This document shows positions 26,757 to 33,063 of a stretch of 33,063 nucleotides of DNA, in pieces (position 1 is the stretch's first letter; each line of letters opens with the position of its first letter). Where the stretch lies: the NCBI GenBank assembly GCA_958296185.1, contig CATQIB010000023.1, forward strand, positions 1 to 33,063. The letters are read 5' to 3'. The stretch is from an uncultured Mesonia sp. GTDB taxonomy: Bacteria > Bacteroidota > Bacteroidia > Flavobacteriales > Flavobacteriaceae. Made by a program: the position numbers and the translations under genes. Under the pieces are notes generated by a model. That model saw only the letters and a list, made by a program, of their open reading frames with translations, was not told the DNA's origin and did not search any database.

Positions 26757-27512
26757 TTAGGCCATTTTCATTTCTTCTTTGATCCAGTCGTAACCGTGCT
26801 CCTCTAATTTATGTGCCAACTCTTTACCTCCAGACTTTACAATTTTCCCATCCATTAAAACATGAACAAAATCAGGAACTATATAATTTAATAAGCGTTG
26901 GTAGTGGGTGATTACCATAACCGCATTATCTTTAGTTTTTAATTTATTTACACCATTTGAAACAATACGCAACGCATCGATATCTAATCCTGAGTCGGTT
27001 TCATCAAGCATAGCAAATTTGGGCTCGAGCATTGCCATTTGAAAGATTTCATTTCTTTTTTTCTCTCCTCCCGAGAAGCCTTCATTTAAAGAGCGCGACA
27101 AAAATCCTCTCTTAATTTCGAGTAATTCAGATTTTTCTTTAATCTTCTTCAACATGTCTTTAGCGGGCATCTCTTCAAGACCTTGAGCTTTTCTTGTTTC
27201 GTTTATTGCCGTTTTAATAAAATTGGTCACCGAAACACCAGGGATTTCAACTGGATATTGAAAGGATAAAAATACTCCTTTTCGCGCACGCTCATCGGCC
27301 TCTAGTTCTGATATCTCTTCGTTCTCCAAAATAATCTCACCCTCTGTTTGCTCGTACTCTTCTTTACCTGCAATAACAGAAGCTAATGTACTTTTACCCG
27401 AACCGTTTGGCCCCATTATAGCATGCACTTCACCTGCTTTAATCTCTAAATTAATCCCTTTTAAAATCTCCTTGCCCTCTACGTTGGCGTGTAAATTTTT
27501 TATCTTTAACAT
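26757..27512 (-). CDS. sufC: Fe-S cluster assembly ATPase SufC
   Basis: ABC-type ATPase that energises the SufBCD scaffold in the cytoplasm. 251 residues. Walker A GPNGSGKST is at residues 34-42. The Q-loop region is VFLSFQYPVEIPGVS, the signature is FSGGEKKRNEIFQM, Walker B is FAMLDETDSGLD, and the switch histidine is in VITHYQRLL. The ATG begins one base after the stop of the preceding lipoprotein gene. All motifs are intact. Confidence 0.97.
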   Translation of the reverse strand: MLKIKNLHANVEGKEILKGINLEIKAGEVHAIMGPNGSGKSTLASVIAGKEEYEQTEGEIILENEEISELEADERARKGVFLSFQYPVEIPGVSVTNFIKTAINETRKAQGLEEMPAKDMLKKIKEKSELLEIKRGFLSRSLNEGFSGGEKKRNEIFQMAMLEPKFAMLDETDSGLDIDALRIVSNGVNKLKTKDNAVMVITHYQRLLNYIVPDFVHVLMDGKIVKSGGKELAHKLEEHGYDWIKEEMKMA

Positions 27513-27513
27513 A

Positions 27514-27912
27514 TTAATTTGCTTTAACTTTAATTACACCTTCTTGTGTAGGCGGTGATACCTTTATTATTTCTTTTATTTCTATAATTTGTTCCCAACC
27601 TCCTTTAACAGGATTTGGTTTTACGCTTGCTTTTACCTCAACAGGAATCATGTCAAATTCGTCGCGTTTTAGCACTTTTGCTTGTTTATCTAATATATGC
27701 ATCATGCTATCTTGCTCTACCGCATACAAAAAGCTTTCGCCTTTTAAAACAGCGGCCTCGTTTAAATAAATAAACTCTCCACTTAAGATAACTAATCCAT
27801 CTTCTTGTTTTGTAGTTTTAGTTGGTTCAGCCTCTTTTTGGCCTTCTAATTTATTATCGTTACAAGCAATTAACAAATTTGCCACTATAAAAATAAGCGC
27901 TATTTTTCTCAT
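27514..27912 (-). CDS. Uncharacterised lipoprotein encoded between sufB and sufC
   Basis: 132 residues. The signal sequence ends in LIAC (C17 is the only cysteine), so the product should be a lipid-anchored envelope protein. A charged linker (about 18-40) leads to a domain of short beta strands (LVILSGEFIYLNEAAVL, ESFLYAVEQDSMMHIL, IPVEVKASVKPNP, WEQIIEIKEIIKV). This arrangement is reminiscent of a small OB-like barrel such as the C-terminal part of NlpE, but I do not recognise a family with confidence. The gene sits nine bases after sufB and one base before sufC, inside an operon whose scaffold proteins are cytoplasmic. Function unknown. Confidence 0.75.
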   Translation of the reverse strand: MRKIALIFIVANLLIACNDNKLEGQKEAEPTKTTKQEDGLVILSGEFIYLNEAAVLKGESFLYAVEQDSMMHILDKQAKVLKRDEFDMIPVEVKASVKPNPVKGGWEQIIEIKEIIKVSPPTQEGVIKVKAN

Positions 27913-27921
27913 ATTTATTTT

Positions 27922-29370
27922 TTATCCTACAGAACCTTCTAAAGATATTTCTAGTAATTTTTGTGCTTCAACAGCGAACTCCATCGGTAGTTTGTTTAAT
28001 ACCTCTTTACTAAAACCATTTACTATTAGCGCTATGGCTTTTTCTGTATCTATACCCCGCTGGTTGCAATAAAAAATTTGATCTTCACCAATTTTACTTG
28101 TAGTTGCCTCGTGCTCTACTTGCGCCGATTTATTTTTGGTTTCTATATAAGGGAAAGTATGCGCTCCACACTCATTACCCATCAATAAAGAATCACACTC
28201 TGAGAAGTTACGTGCATTTTCGGCTCTTTTGCTAATTTGCACCAAACCGCGGTAAGAATTTTGCGACTGACCAGCAGAGATTCCTTTTGAAATGATGGTA
28301 CTCTTAGTATTTTTACCTAAATGAATCATTTTGGTACCCGTATCAGCTTGTTGGTGGTTGTTGGTTACAGCAACCGAGTAAAACTCACCTATACTGTTAT
28401 CTCCTTTCAATACACAGCTTGGGTATTTCCAAGTTACGGCACTTCCTGTCTCCACTTGAGTCCAGCTTATTTTGGCATTGGTTTCGCAAAGGCCTCGTTT
28501 GGTTACAAAATTAAACACCCCTCCTTTTCCTTCGGCATTACCAGGGTACCAATTTTGCACGGTGCTGTATTTAATTTCGGCATCGTCAAGCGCGATGAGT
28601 TCTACCACTGCGGCGTGTAACTGGTTTTCATCTCGTTGTGGGGCTGTACAACCTTCTAAGTAACTTACGTAACTTCCTTTGTCAGCAACCACCAAGGTGC
28701 GTTCAAACTGGCCTGTACCAGCCTGGTTAATCCTGAAATAAGTAGAAAGTTCCATCGGACACCTTACCCCTTTAGGGATATAGCAAAAAGAACCATCACT
28801 AAACACGGCTGAATTTAAGGCCGCATAAAAATTATCTTTTTTAGGTACCACCGTCCCGATGTATTTTCTTACTAGTTCTGGATGATCCTGAATCGCCTCA
28901 GACATAGAGCAAAATATAATGCCTTTTTCGGCTAAGGTTTTCTTAAATGTAGTGGTTACCGAAACTGAATCCATTACAACGTCTACAGCTACACCAGCCA
29001 ATTTCTTTTGTTCATCAAGTGAAATACCTAGTTTTTTAAATGTATCTAATAGTTCAGGATCTACCTCATCTAAACTTTCGTACTTTGGCTTTTTATTGGG
29101 AGCCGAGTAATAAGAGATATTTTGAAAGTCAGGCTTTTCATATTTTACATTTGCCCATTCCGGCTCTTCCATTTCTTGCCAAATTCTAAAGGCTTCTAAT
29201 CGCCACTCGGTCATCCATTCTGGCTCCTCTTTCTTTTTTGAAATGGCGCGTACTACGTCTTCGTTTAGTCCTACTGGAAATGTATCAGACTCAATATCGG
29301 TGTAAAAACCATACTCATACTCTTTGGTTTTCAACTCTTCTCTTAAGTCGTCTTCGGTAAATTTATTCAT
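27922..29370 (-). CDS. sufB: Fe-S cluster assembly scaffold protein SufB
   Basis: Main scaffold on which SufBC2D builds Fe-S clusters. 482 residues, the usual SufB length. Diagnostic stretches include the N-terminal [19 protein letters not shown], then [63 protein letters not shown], and the C-terminal [21 protein letters not shown]. It opens the tightly packed part of the suf operon (sufB, lipoprotein, sufC, sufD, sufS, lipoprotein, sufE, DUF59, DUF2480). 221 bases separate it from sufA upstream, so it may have its own promoter, but I cannot place one. Confidence 0.97.
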   Translation of the reverse strand: MNKFTEDDLREELKTKEYEYGFYTDIESDTFPVGLNEDVVRAISKKKEEPEWMTEWRLEAFRIWQEMEEPEWANVKYEKPDFQNISYYSAPNKKPKYESLDEVDPELLDTFKKLGISLDEQKKLAGVAVDVVMDSVSVTTTFKKTLAEKGIIFCSMSEAIQDHPELVRKYIGTVVPKKDNFYAALNSAVFSDGSFCYIPKGVRCPMELSTYFRINQAGTGQFERTLVVADKGSYVSYLEGCTAPQRDENQLHAAVVELIALDDAEIKYSTVQNWYPGNAEGKGGVFNFVTKRGLCETNAKISWTQVETGSAVTWKYPSCVLKGDNSIGEFYSVAVTNNHQQADTGTKMIHLGKNTKSTIISKGISAGQSQNSYRGLVQISKRAENARNFSECDSLLMGNECGAHTFPYIETKNKSAQVEHEATTSKIGEDQIFYCNQRGIDTEKAIALIVNGFSKEVLNKLPMEFAVEAQKLLEISLEGSVG

Positions 29371-29591
29371 TTAATCAAGTTTAAGGTTAATTCAGCTTCT
29401 GGTATTAAGTCTCAGGCATTTATGCATTTGTATCAATATAAACCGTTATCCCAACGCTTCATTAACTTTTATTTTCAAAATTTGAAATTTTTTATTTTTC
29501 TACTGTGCCCTAAGGCCGTTTGGCTGACAAAAAGAAAACCATTTTTGCAGCTCTTTATTTTTATCGTTTTTAAAAGCTTTTTTACAACTAA
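29371..29591 (-). other. Leader region between sufA and sufB
   Basis: 221 AT-rich bases between sufA and the rest of the suf operon. I see no terminator after sufA, no full TAnnTTTG box on the minus strand and no gene. A short AT-only inverted repeat (TTTCAAATT-type, about 29475-29490) is present but weak. An open frame on the opposite strand here is antisense to sufA and lacks any protein-like character. Confidence 0.4.
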
Positions 29592-29921
29592 TCAAAGCGA
29601 AAAAGACTCTCCGCAACCACAGGTGCGTTGCGCATTAGGATTATTAAAAACAAATCCTTTGCCGTTAAGTCCACCACTGTACTCTAAGGTGGTACCCAAC
29701 AAGTACAAAAAACTCTTTTTATCTACGATTAGCTTTACGCCATTATCTTCAAAAATCTTATCCTCGTCTTGCTTAGTTTTATCAAATTTTAAGTCGTAAG
29801 AAAGACCAGAACACCCGCCGCTTTTTACTCCTACGCGCACAAAATCTTGTTGGGCATCAAAACCTTCTTCTGCCATTAATCCAGAAAGTTTTTGCCTAGC
29901 TTGTTCACTTACTTTTATCAT
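29592..29921 (-). CDS. sufA: Fe-S cluster carrier of the A type (SufA/IscA family)
   Basis: Carries Fe-S clusters from the scaffold to apoproteins in the cytoplasm. 109 residues from the ATG at 29921. The three cluster-binding cysteines are present: C37 in VKSGGCSGLSYD, and C101 and C103 in the C-terminal CGCGESF. A longer frame begins 13 codons upstream (29960), but a TATCTTTG -7 box at 29950-29957 would place transcription start inside that extension, and MIKVSEQARQKL is the usual family N-terminus. It lies upstream of sufB on the same strand with a 221-base gap. Confidence 0.94.
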   Translation of the reverse strand: MIKVSEQARQKLSGLMAEEGFDAQQDFVRVGVKSGGCSGLSYDLKFDKTKQDEDKIFEDNGVKLIVDKKSFLYLLGTTLEYSGGLNGKGFVFNNPNAQRTCGCGESFSL

Positions 29922-29949
29922 CTCAATTTTATTTAAACTATATTGCCCA

Positions 29950-29957
29950 CAAAGATA
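29950..29957 (-). promoter_or_regulatory. -7 promoter element of sufA
   Basis: On the minus strand it reads TATCTTTG, matching TAnnTTTG, and ends 28 bases before the sufA ATG at 29921. It also fixes the start codon choice for sufA. Confidence 0.55.
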
Positions 29958-30157
29958 CAATATAGCCTGCTTAATCCCATAGCGACTTCAGTTATTTTAT
30001 TTATTTAAGCATAGGTTTAAATTATAAGGCATAATCCCTTTCTATTTTATATTATATCCACCATAAACACTTAAAAATAAATAGTTTACAAATAGCAAGA
30101 AGCAGCATAGGATTGAACAGCAAGTGCCAGGCATCCTTTTTAAATTTTAAATCTAGA

Positions 30158-30177
30158 ATCGCTTCCGCGGAAGCGAT
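30158..30177. repeat. Perfect 20-bp GC-rich palindrome
   Basis: ATCGCTTCCGCGGAAGCGAT is identical to its reverse complement. It lies in the intergenic region between divergent sufA and thiL, about 40 bases before the thiL -7 box. The surrounding 280 bases are strongly AT-rich and otherwise hold only the two promoter boxes. No second full copy is seen in this window. Confidence 0.85.
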
Positions 30178-30217
30178 AAATTTTTACTAATATGCCTCCT
30201 GTTAGTCTTTATTCTAC

Positions 30218-30225
30218 TAATTTTG
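30218..30225 (+). promoter_or_regulatory. -7 promoter element of thiL
   Basis: TAATTTTG followed by C matches the -7 consensus and ends 28 bases before the thiL ATG at 30254. Confidence 0.5.
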
Positions 30226-30253
30226 CATTTTATAAATATTGGAAAATTCACTT

Positions 30254-31312
30254 ATGTTTGAAGACAATTTACCCAAAACCAGCTTATCTGAATTAGGCGA
30301 ATTTGGACTTATAGATCACCTTACTCGCTTTGTAAAAACCCACCAGCCAACCACCCATAAAGGCATTGGCGATGATGCAGCAGTGATTAATCACGAAAAA
30401 GAGCAAAGTGTTATCACCACCGATATGCTGATTGAAGGGGTTCATTTTGACTTGGCCTACACCCCATTGAAACACTTAGGCTACAAAGCCGTGATGGTAA
30501 ATTTATCTGATGTGTATGCCATGAACGCTCAAGCCTCACAAATAACCGTGTCTATAGCGGTATCCAACCGTTTTCCTGTAGAGGCGCTTGAAGAATTATA
30601 TGCTGGTATTACTTTAGCTTGCGACACTTATAAAGTTGATTTGATAGGCGGCGATACTACCTCGTCACGAAGTGGTCTTGTAATTAGTATTACCGCGATA
30701 GGACAAGTGCAAACCGATAAAGTTACCTATAGAAGTGGAGCAAAGCCGAATGACCTATTGGTAGTAACGGGTGATCTTGGCGCTGCATTTATGGGACTTA
30801 AAGTCTTAGAAAGAGAAAATGAGGTGTTTAAAGTAAACCCTAACGCGCAACCCGATTTAGAACCTTATGCCTATCTTGTTGAACGCCAATTAAAACCAGA
30901 AGCTAGAAAAGACATTCCTCAACTTCTAGAGGCGCTCGAGGTGAAACCTACCAGTATGATAGATATTAGCGATGGTCTTTCTTCTGAAATAATACATTTA
31001 TGCAGAAATGCTAAGGTTGGAGCAAATTTGTTTGAAGAAAAAATACCATTAGACCCAGCTGTTATCTCTGTATGCGAAGAATTCAATATAGACAGTACAA
31101 CCATTGCTTTGAGCGGCGGAGAAGATTATGAATTATTGTTTACCATAGATCAAAACGATTATGATAAGATTAAGGGCAACCCAAATTTAACCGTCATTGG
31201 CCATATGACCGAAGAAAAAGAAGGTATGCACTTAATAACTCGTGCGAACCAAAAAATACCTATTAAAGCAAGAGGATGGAATTCTTTTGAAGATGCAAAT
31301 GATAAGGAATAA
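30254..31312 (+). CDS. thiL: Thiamine-monophosphate kinase
   Basis: Phosphorylates thiamine monophosphate to thiamine diphosphate, the cofactor used, for example, by OdhA encoded in this window. 352 residues from the ATG at 30254. Conserved ThiL/AIR-synthase motifs: GIGDDAAVI (37-45), VITTDMLIEGVHFDL, GYKAVMVNLSDVYAMNA, DLIGGDTTSS, MIDISDGLSSEI and LSGGEDYELLFTI. An alternative TTG start five codons earlier (30239) is possible, but the ATG fits the family N-terminus (EFGLIDHLT close to the start) and the promoter position. It is followed directly by a terminator and appears monocistronic. Confidence 0.95.
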   Translation: MFEDNLPKTSLSELGEFGLIDHLTRFVKTHQPTTHKGIGDDAAVINHEKEQSVITTDMLIEGVHFDLAYTPLKHLGYKAVMVNLSDVYAMNAQASQITVSIAVSNRFPVEALEELYAGITLACDTYKVDLIGGDTTSSRSGLVISITAIGQVQTDKVTYRSGAKPNDLLVVTGDLGAAFMGLKVLERENEVFKVNPNAQPDLEPYAYLVERQLKPEARKDIPQLLEALEVKPTSMIDISDGLSSEIIHLCRNAKVGANLFEEKIPLDPAVISVCEEFNIDSTTIALSGGEDYELLFTIDQNDYDKIKGNPNLTVIGHMTEEKEGMHLITRANQKIPIKARGWNSFEDANDKE

Positions 31313-31332
31313 AACCTATGCTTATATCAATT

Positions 31333-31360
31333 AAAAATCCCGCCAATGAGCGGGATTTTT
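31333..31360 (+). terminator. Bidirectional terminator after thiL
   Basis: AAAAATCCCGC pairs with GCGGGATTTTT around a six-base loop. It lies 20 bases after the thiL stop and seven bases after the stop of the convergent small membrane protein, serving both. Confidence 0.88.
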
Positions 31361-31367
31361 AATTGAT

Positions 31368-31556
31368 TTATTTTGATTTCATCAACTTTAATATAATCCA
31401 AATTGAAAACGGAGTTATTAATAAAAAACCACCAAAAAGGGCTAATAACCTCCAAAGCTGATCTTCATAATTTATTATTTGATTCAATAATTGCCATAAA
31501 ACAATTGCATTTAAAAACACTACAGGGACTAGAATAGCGAGTAACCTTTTCTTCAT
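31368..31556 (-). CDS. Small two-helix membrane protein
   Basis: 62 residues with two membrane helices (about residues 6-27 and 36-58), a basic N-terminus (MKKR) and a basic C-terminus (KLMKSK). I recognise no family. It lies 14 bases after the stop of the upstream gene on the same strand and directly before a shared terminator. This makes it more credible as a real gene than its size alone would. Any relation to aspartate metabolism is unknown. Confidence 0.6.
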   Translation of the reverse strand: MKKRLLAILVPVVFLNAIVLWQLLNQIINYEDQLWRLLALFGGFLLITPFSIWIILKLMKSK

Positions 31557-31570
31557 TTAATATAAATTAT

Positions 31571-32233
31571 TTAATTGTTTGATTTTAGACGTTTTATAAC
31601 AGTAAAAGCCTTCTCAACCAGTGCATCGTCTACCAAGGCTATAAATTCATTGGTGGTTGATACCACATCATAAACCGCAATGCCGTTCCAGGCTAAATCC
31701 TTAAAAATTTGATAGTACAATCCGGTAATCTTATAATTATCTTGTGGTAGTTTTACGCTTATAGCGGATAAATTTGCCCGAAAATGCATTTGCCTTTCTC
31801 GCTTAAAATAACTACTCACTAAATCTTTCTGTGCACCAGAAATCATTAAATTACTCTCGGTTATACCTCGGGTAAACGCATAAAAAAGTTGCTCTCGATG
31901 GTTTATTTTATCGAGTAACTTTACTTGAGATGGAATTAAAGTGGCAGAATTCTCAAATGTATAAGCCACAATATCTGATTTTAAGGTTATATCTCCCAAA
32001 AGCCGTAGGCTATTTTTTATTTGCCCAGATTGATGAATATGCGGCGGGATAGGATATCTACGCAACGCCATCATAATAGCTCCTGTCTTTACAGGTTTTC
32101 TAAGCAAATCGCTAATTTTAGGCTGTAAATCACTTGCCAAAGCACTATAATTTACAATACCTCGAGCTAAAGCTTCTTCTAAAAAGTGCTGCCCTTTCAC
32201 CACTTCTCCAACAGCCTGTGCTACGGTCTTCAT
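31571..32233 (-). CDS. Conserved protein encoded divergently from aspartokinase
   Basis: 220 residues, soluble, without signal peptide or membrane helix. The N-terminal third (VVKGQHFLEEALARGIVNYSALASDLQPKISDLL, then TGAIMMALRRY) looks like a helical, DNA-binding-like or wHTH-type segment. Most of the rest forms beta-alpha repeats (TLIPSQVKLLDKI, NLMISGAQKDLV, YKITGLYYQIFKDLAWNGIAVYDVVSTTNEFIALVDDALVEKAFTVIKRL) that fit one or two ACT-like domains, the C-terminal one most clearly. I remember similar proteins beside aspartokinase genes in Bacteroidota. An ACT-domain sensor of amino acid status acting on this divergent pair is a reasonable inference, not shown. Confidence 0.7.
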   Translation of the reverse strand: MKTVAQAVGEVVKGQHFLEEALARGIVNYSALASDLQPKISDLLRKPVKTGAIMMALRRYPIPPHIHQSGQIKNSLRLLGDITLKSDIVAYTFENSATLIPSQVKLLDKINHREQLFYAFTRGITESNLMISGAQKDLVSSYFKRERQMHFRANLSAISVKLPQDNYKITGLYYQIFKDLAWNGIAVYDVVSTTNEFIALVDDALVEKAFTVIKRLKSNN

Positions 32234-32294
32234 AATGTTATATATTTAACAAACTGTGTAAAATTAGTCAATTTTTTATAAAAAAATGGAATGA

Positions 32295-32318
32295 TTCAAA
32301 TGTACTTATACATTTGAA
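32295..32318. promoter_or_regulatory. Palindromic bidirectional promoter of aspartokinase and its divergent neighbour
   Basis: Two perfect 10-base inverted arms, TTCAAATGTA (32295-32304) and TACATTTGAA (32309-32318), are separated by CTTA. The right arm contains TACATTTG on the plus strand (32309-32316) and the left arm contains TACATTTG on the minus strand (32304-32297); both match the -7 consensus TAnnTTTG. The plus box ends 19 bases before the aspartokinase ATG and the minus box 63 bases before the divergent gene. Confidence 0.55.
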
Positions 32319-32334
32319 CTCAGATTAAAGTAAT

Positions 32335-33063
32335 ATGAAAGTTTTAAAGTTCGGTGGTACCTCTGTAAGCTGTGCAAATAACATTGCACAAATTGCCCAT
32401 ATAGCTCAAAGGCCAGGATCAAAATTTATGGTCTTTTCGGCATTGAGCGGCAGCACCAACCAGTTGACACTGTTTGCTGATTGCTTGGCGCAAGAAAATT
32501 TTAAAGCGACTAATGATTTAATCGAACAAATTACGCATCACTTTAGAAAATTTAGTTGTGATCTATTGGAAAAGCATCCTGAGCAACTTCAGGTAGCCCT
32601 AGAATATGTTGATTTACTAGCTGCCTGGTTGGCAGGATGTTTTCAAAAGCCTTTCAGCGAAAGCTTAAAAAATGAGATTATTGCTCAAGGAGAATTGTTT
32701 TCTAGTCGATTAATAAGTTTGTATTTTAAATCACAACAAATTGAACATATATACTTACCTGCTCTAGATTTTATGCGCACCGATAAAGACGGTGAACCCG
32801 ATTATTTTTATATCAAGCAACAGCTTAAACAACAATGTATAGGTTACCCCAAAAATCCTATATGGGTTACCCAAGGTTTTATTTGTTTAGATGCCAAGGG
32901 TGAAATCGCCAATTTAGGTCGTGGCGGGAGCGATTATACCGCCACGATTATTGGTGCTTGTTTAGAAGCAGAAGAAGTTCAAATTTGGAGTGATATTGAT
33001 GGCTTTCACAATAACGACCCTAGGTATGTAACACCCACCAAACCATTAGCAGAATTATCTTTT
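32335..33063 (+). CDS. lysC: Aspartate kinase (3' end cut by window)
   Basis: Phosphorylates aspartate, the first step to lysine, threonine, methionine and diaminopimelate. 243 codons are visible and the frame is still open at the window end. The amino acid kinase domain starts MKVLKFGGTSV at the very N-terminus; FSALSGSTNQL, AQGELFSSRL, WVTQGFIC, LGRGGSDYTATIIG and IWSDIDGFHNNDPR are the conserved aspartokinase motifs. Whether it is fused to homoserine dehydrogenase cannot be seen. It is transcribed from a symmetric promoter shared with the divergent gene at 31571-32233. Confidence 0.95.
   Translation, partial: MKVLKFGGTSVSCANNIAQIAHIAQRPGSKFMVFSALSGSTNQLTLFADCLAQENFKATNDLIEQITHHFRKFSCDLLEKHPEQLQVALEYVDLLAAWLAGCFQKPFSESLKNEIIAQGELFSSRLISLYFKSQQIEHIYLPALDFMRTDKDGEPDYFYIKQQLKQQCIGYPKNPIWVTQGFICLDAKGEIANLGRGGSDYTATIIGACLEAEEVQIWSDIDGFHNNDPRYVTPTKPLAELSF

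Noticed and set aside
29422..29799. 125-codon open frame on the plus strand
   Set aside because: It runs antisense through most of sufA and into its downstream gap; no start context or protein-like composition.
30109..30137. Possible small RNA end: AGGAT and ATCCT flanking a long loop, followed by T
   Set aside because: Only five base pairs around a 19-base loop, and no promoter or conserved gene upstream; too weak to call.

Overview
The window comes from the chromosome of a low-GC member of the Bacteroidota, most likely family Flavobacteriaceae. The evidence is gene content (porT of type IX secretion, the exbB-exbD-exbD cluster, a suf operon with DUF2480, and a DUF3078 barrel protein) and repeated promoters of the Bacteroidota type (TAnnTTTG at -7) close to start codons. 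Almost everything is core metabolism or cell envelope. I see no prophage, insertion sequence, CRISPR array or defence island.

Layout. 1-555: end of an RluA-type pseudouridine synthase. 643-3402: rpoN, a polytopic membrane protein and, convergent to them, porT. All three are broken by many small indels confined to about 1183-3252, which looks more like a bad stretch of consensus than biological decay. 3478-5818 (minus): ExbB, a small membrane protein and two ExbD proteins, a proton-driven envelope motor set next to porT. 5882-5969: tRNA-Ser(GGA). 6038-7845 (minus): type I asparaginase and TatD. 7921-9147 (plus): a retropepsin-like protease and a YceI lipoprotein. 9481-13577 (minus): odhB and odhA (2-oxoglutarate dehydrogenase E2 and E1), then 13711-14685 a polyprenyl diphosphate synthase. 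14823-21397 (plus): a tightly coupled TetR-TolC-MFP-RND efflux operon. 21473-22402 (minus): a DUF3078 outer membrane protein. 22475-29921 (minus): the Fe-S cluster assembly cluster sufA, sufB, lipoprotein, sufC, sufD, sufS, META-like lipoprotein, sufE, DUF59 and DUF2480. 30254-31312 (plus): thiL. 31368-32233 (minus): a small membrane protein and a protein encoded divergently from aspartokinase. 32335-end (plus): aspartokinase, cut by the window edge.

The less ordinary signals are two lipoprotein genes embedded in the suf operon, one overlapping both sufS and sufE by 4 nt; a CxxC motif inside a periplasmic ExbD; a palindrome that puts mirror-image -7 boxes between aspartokinase and its divergent partner; a GC-rich perfect 20-bp palindrome between sufA and thiL; and a TetR gene whose only possible start lies 4 nt after its -7 box. 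I found no clearly new multi-gene system. These are leads at the level of single genes and sites.
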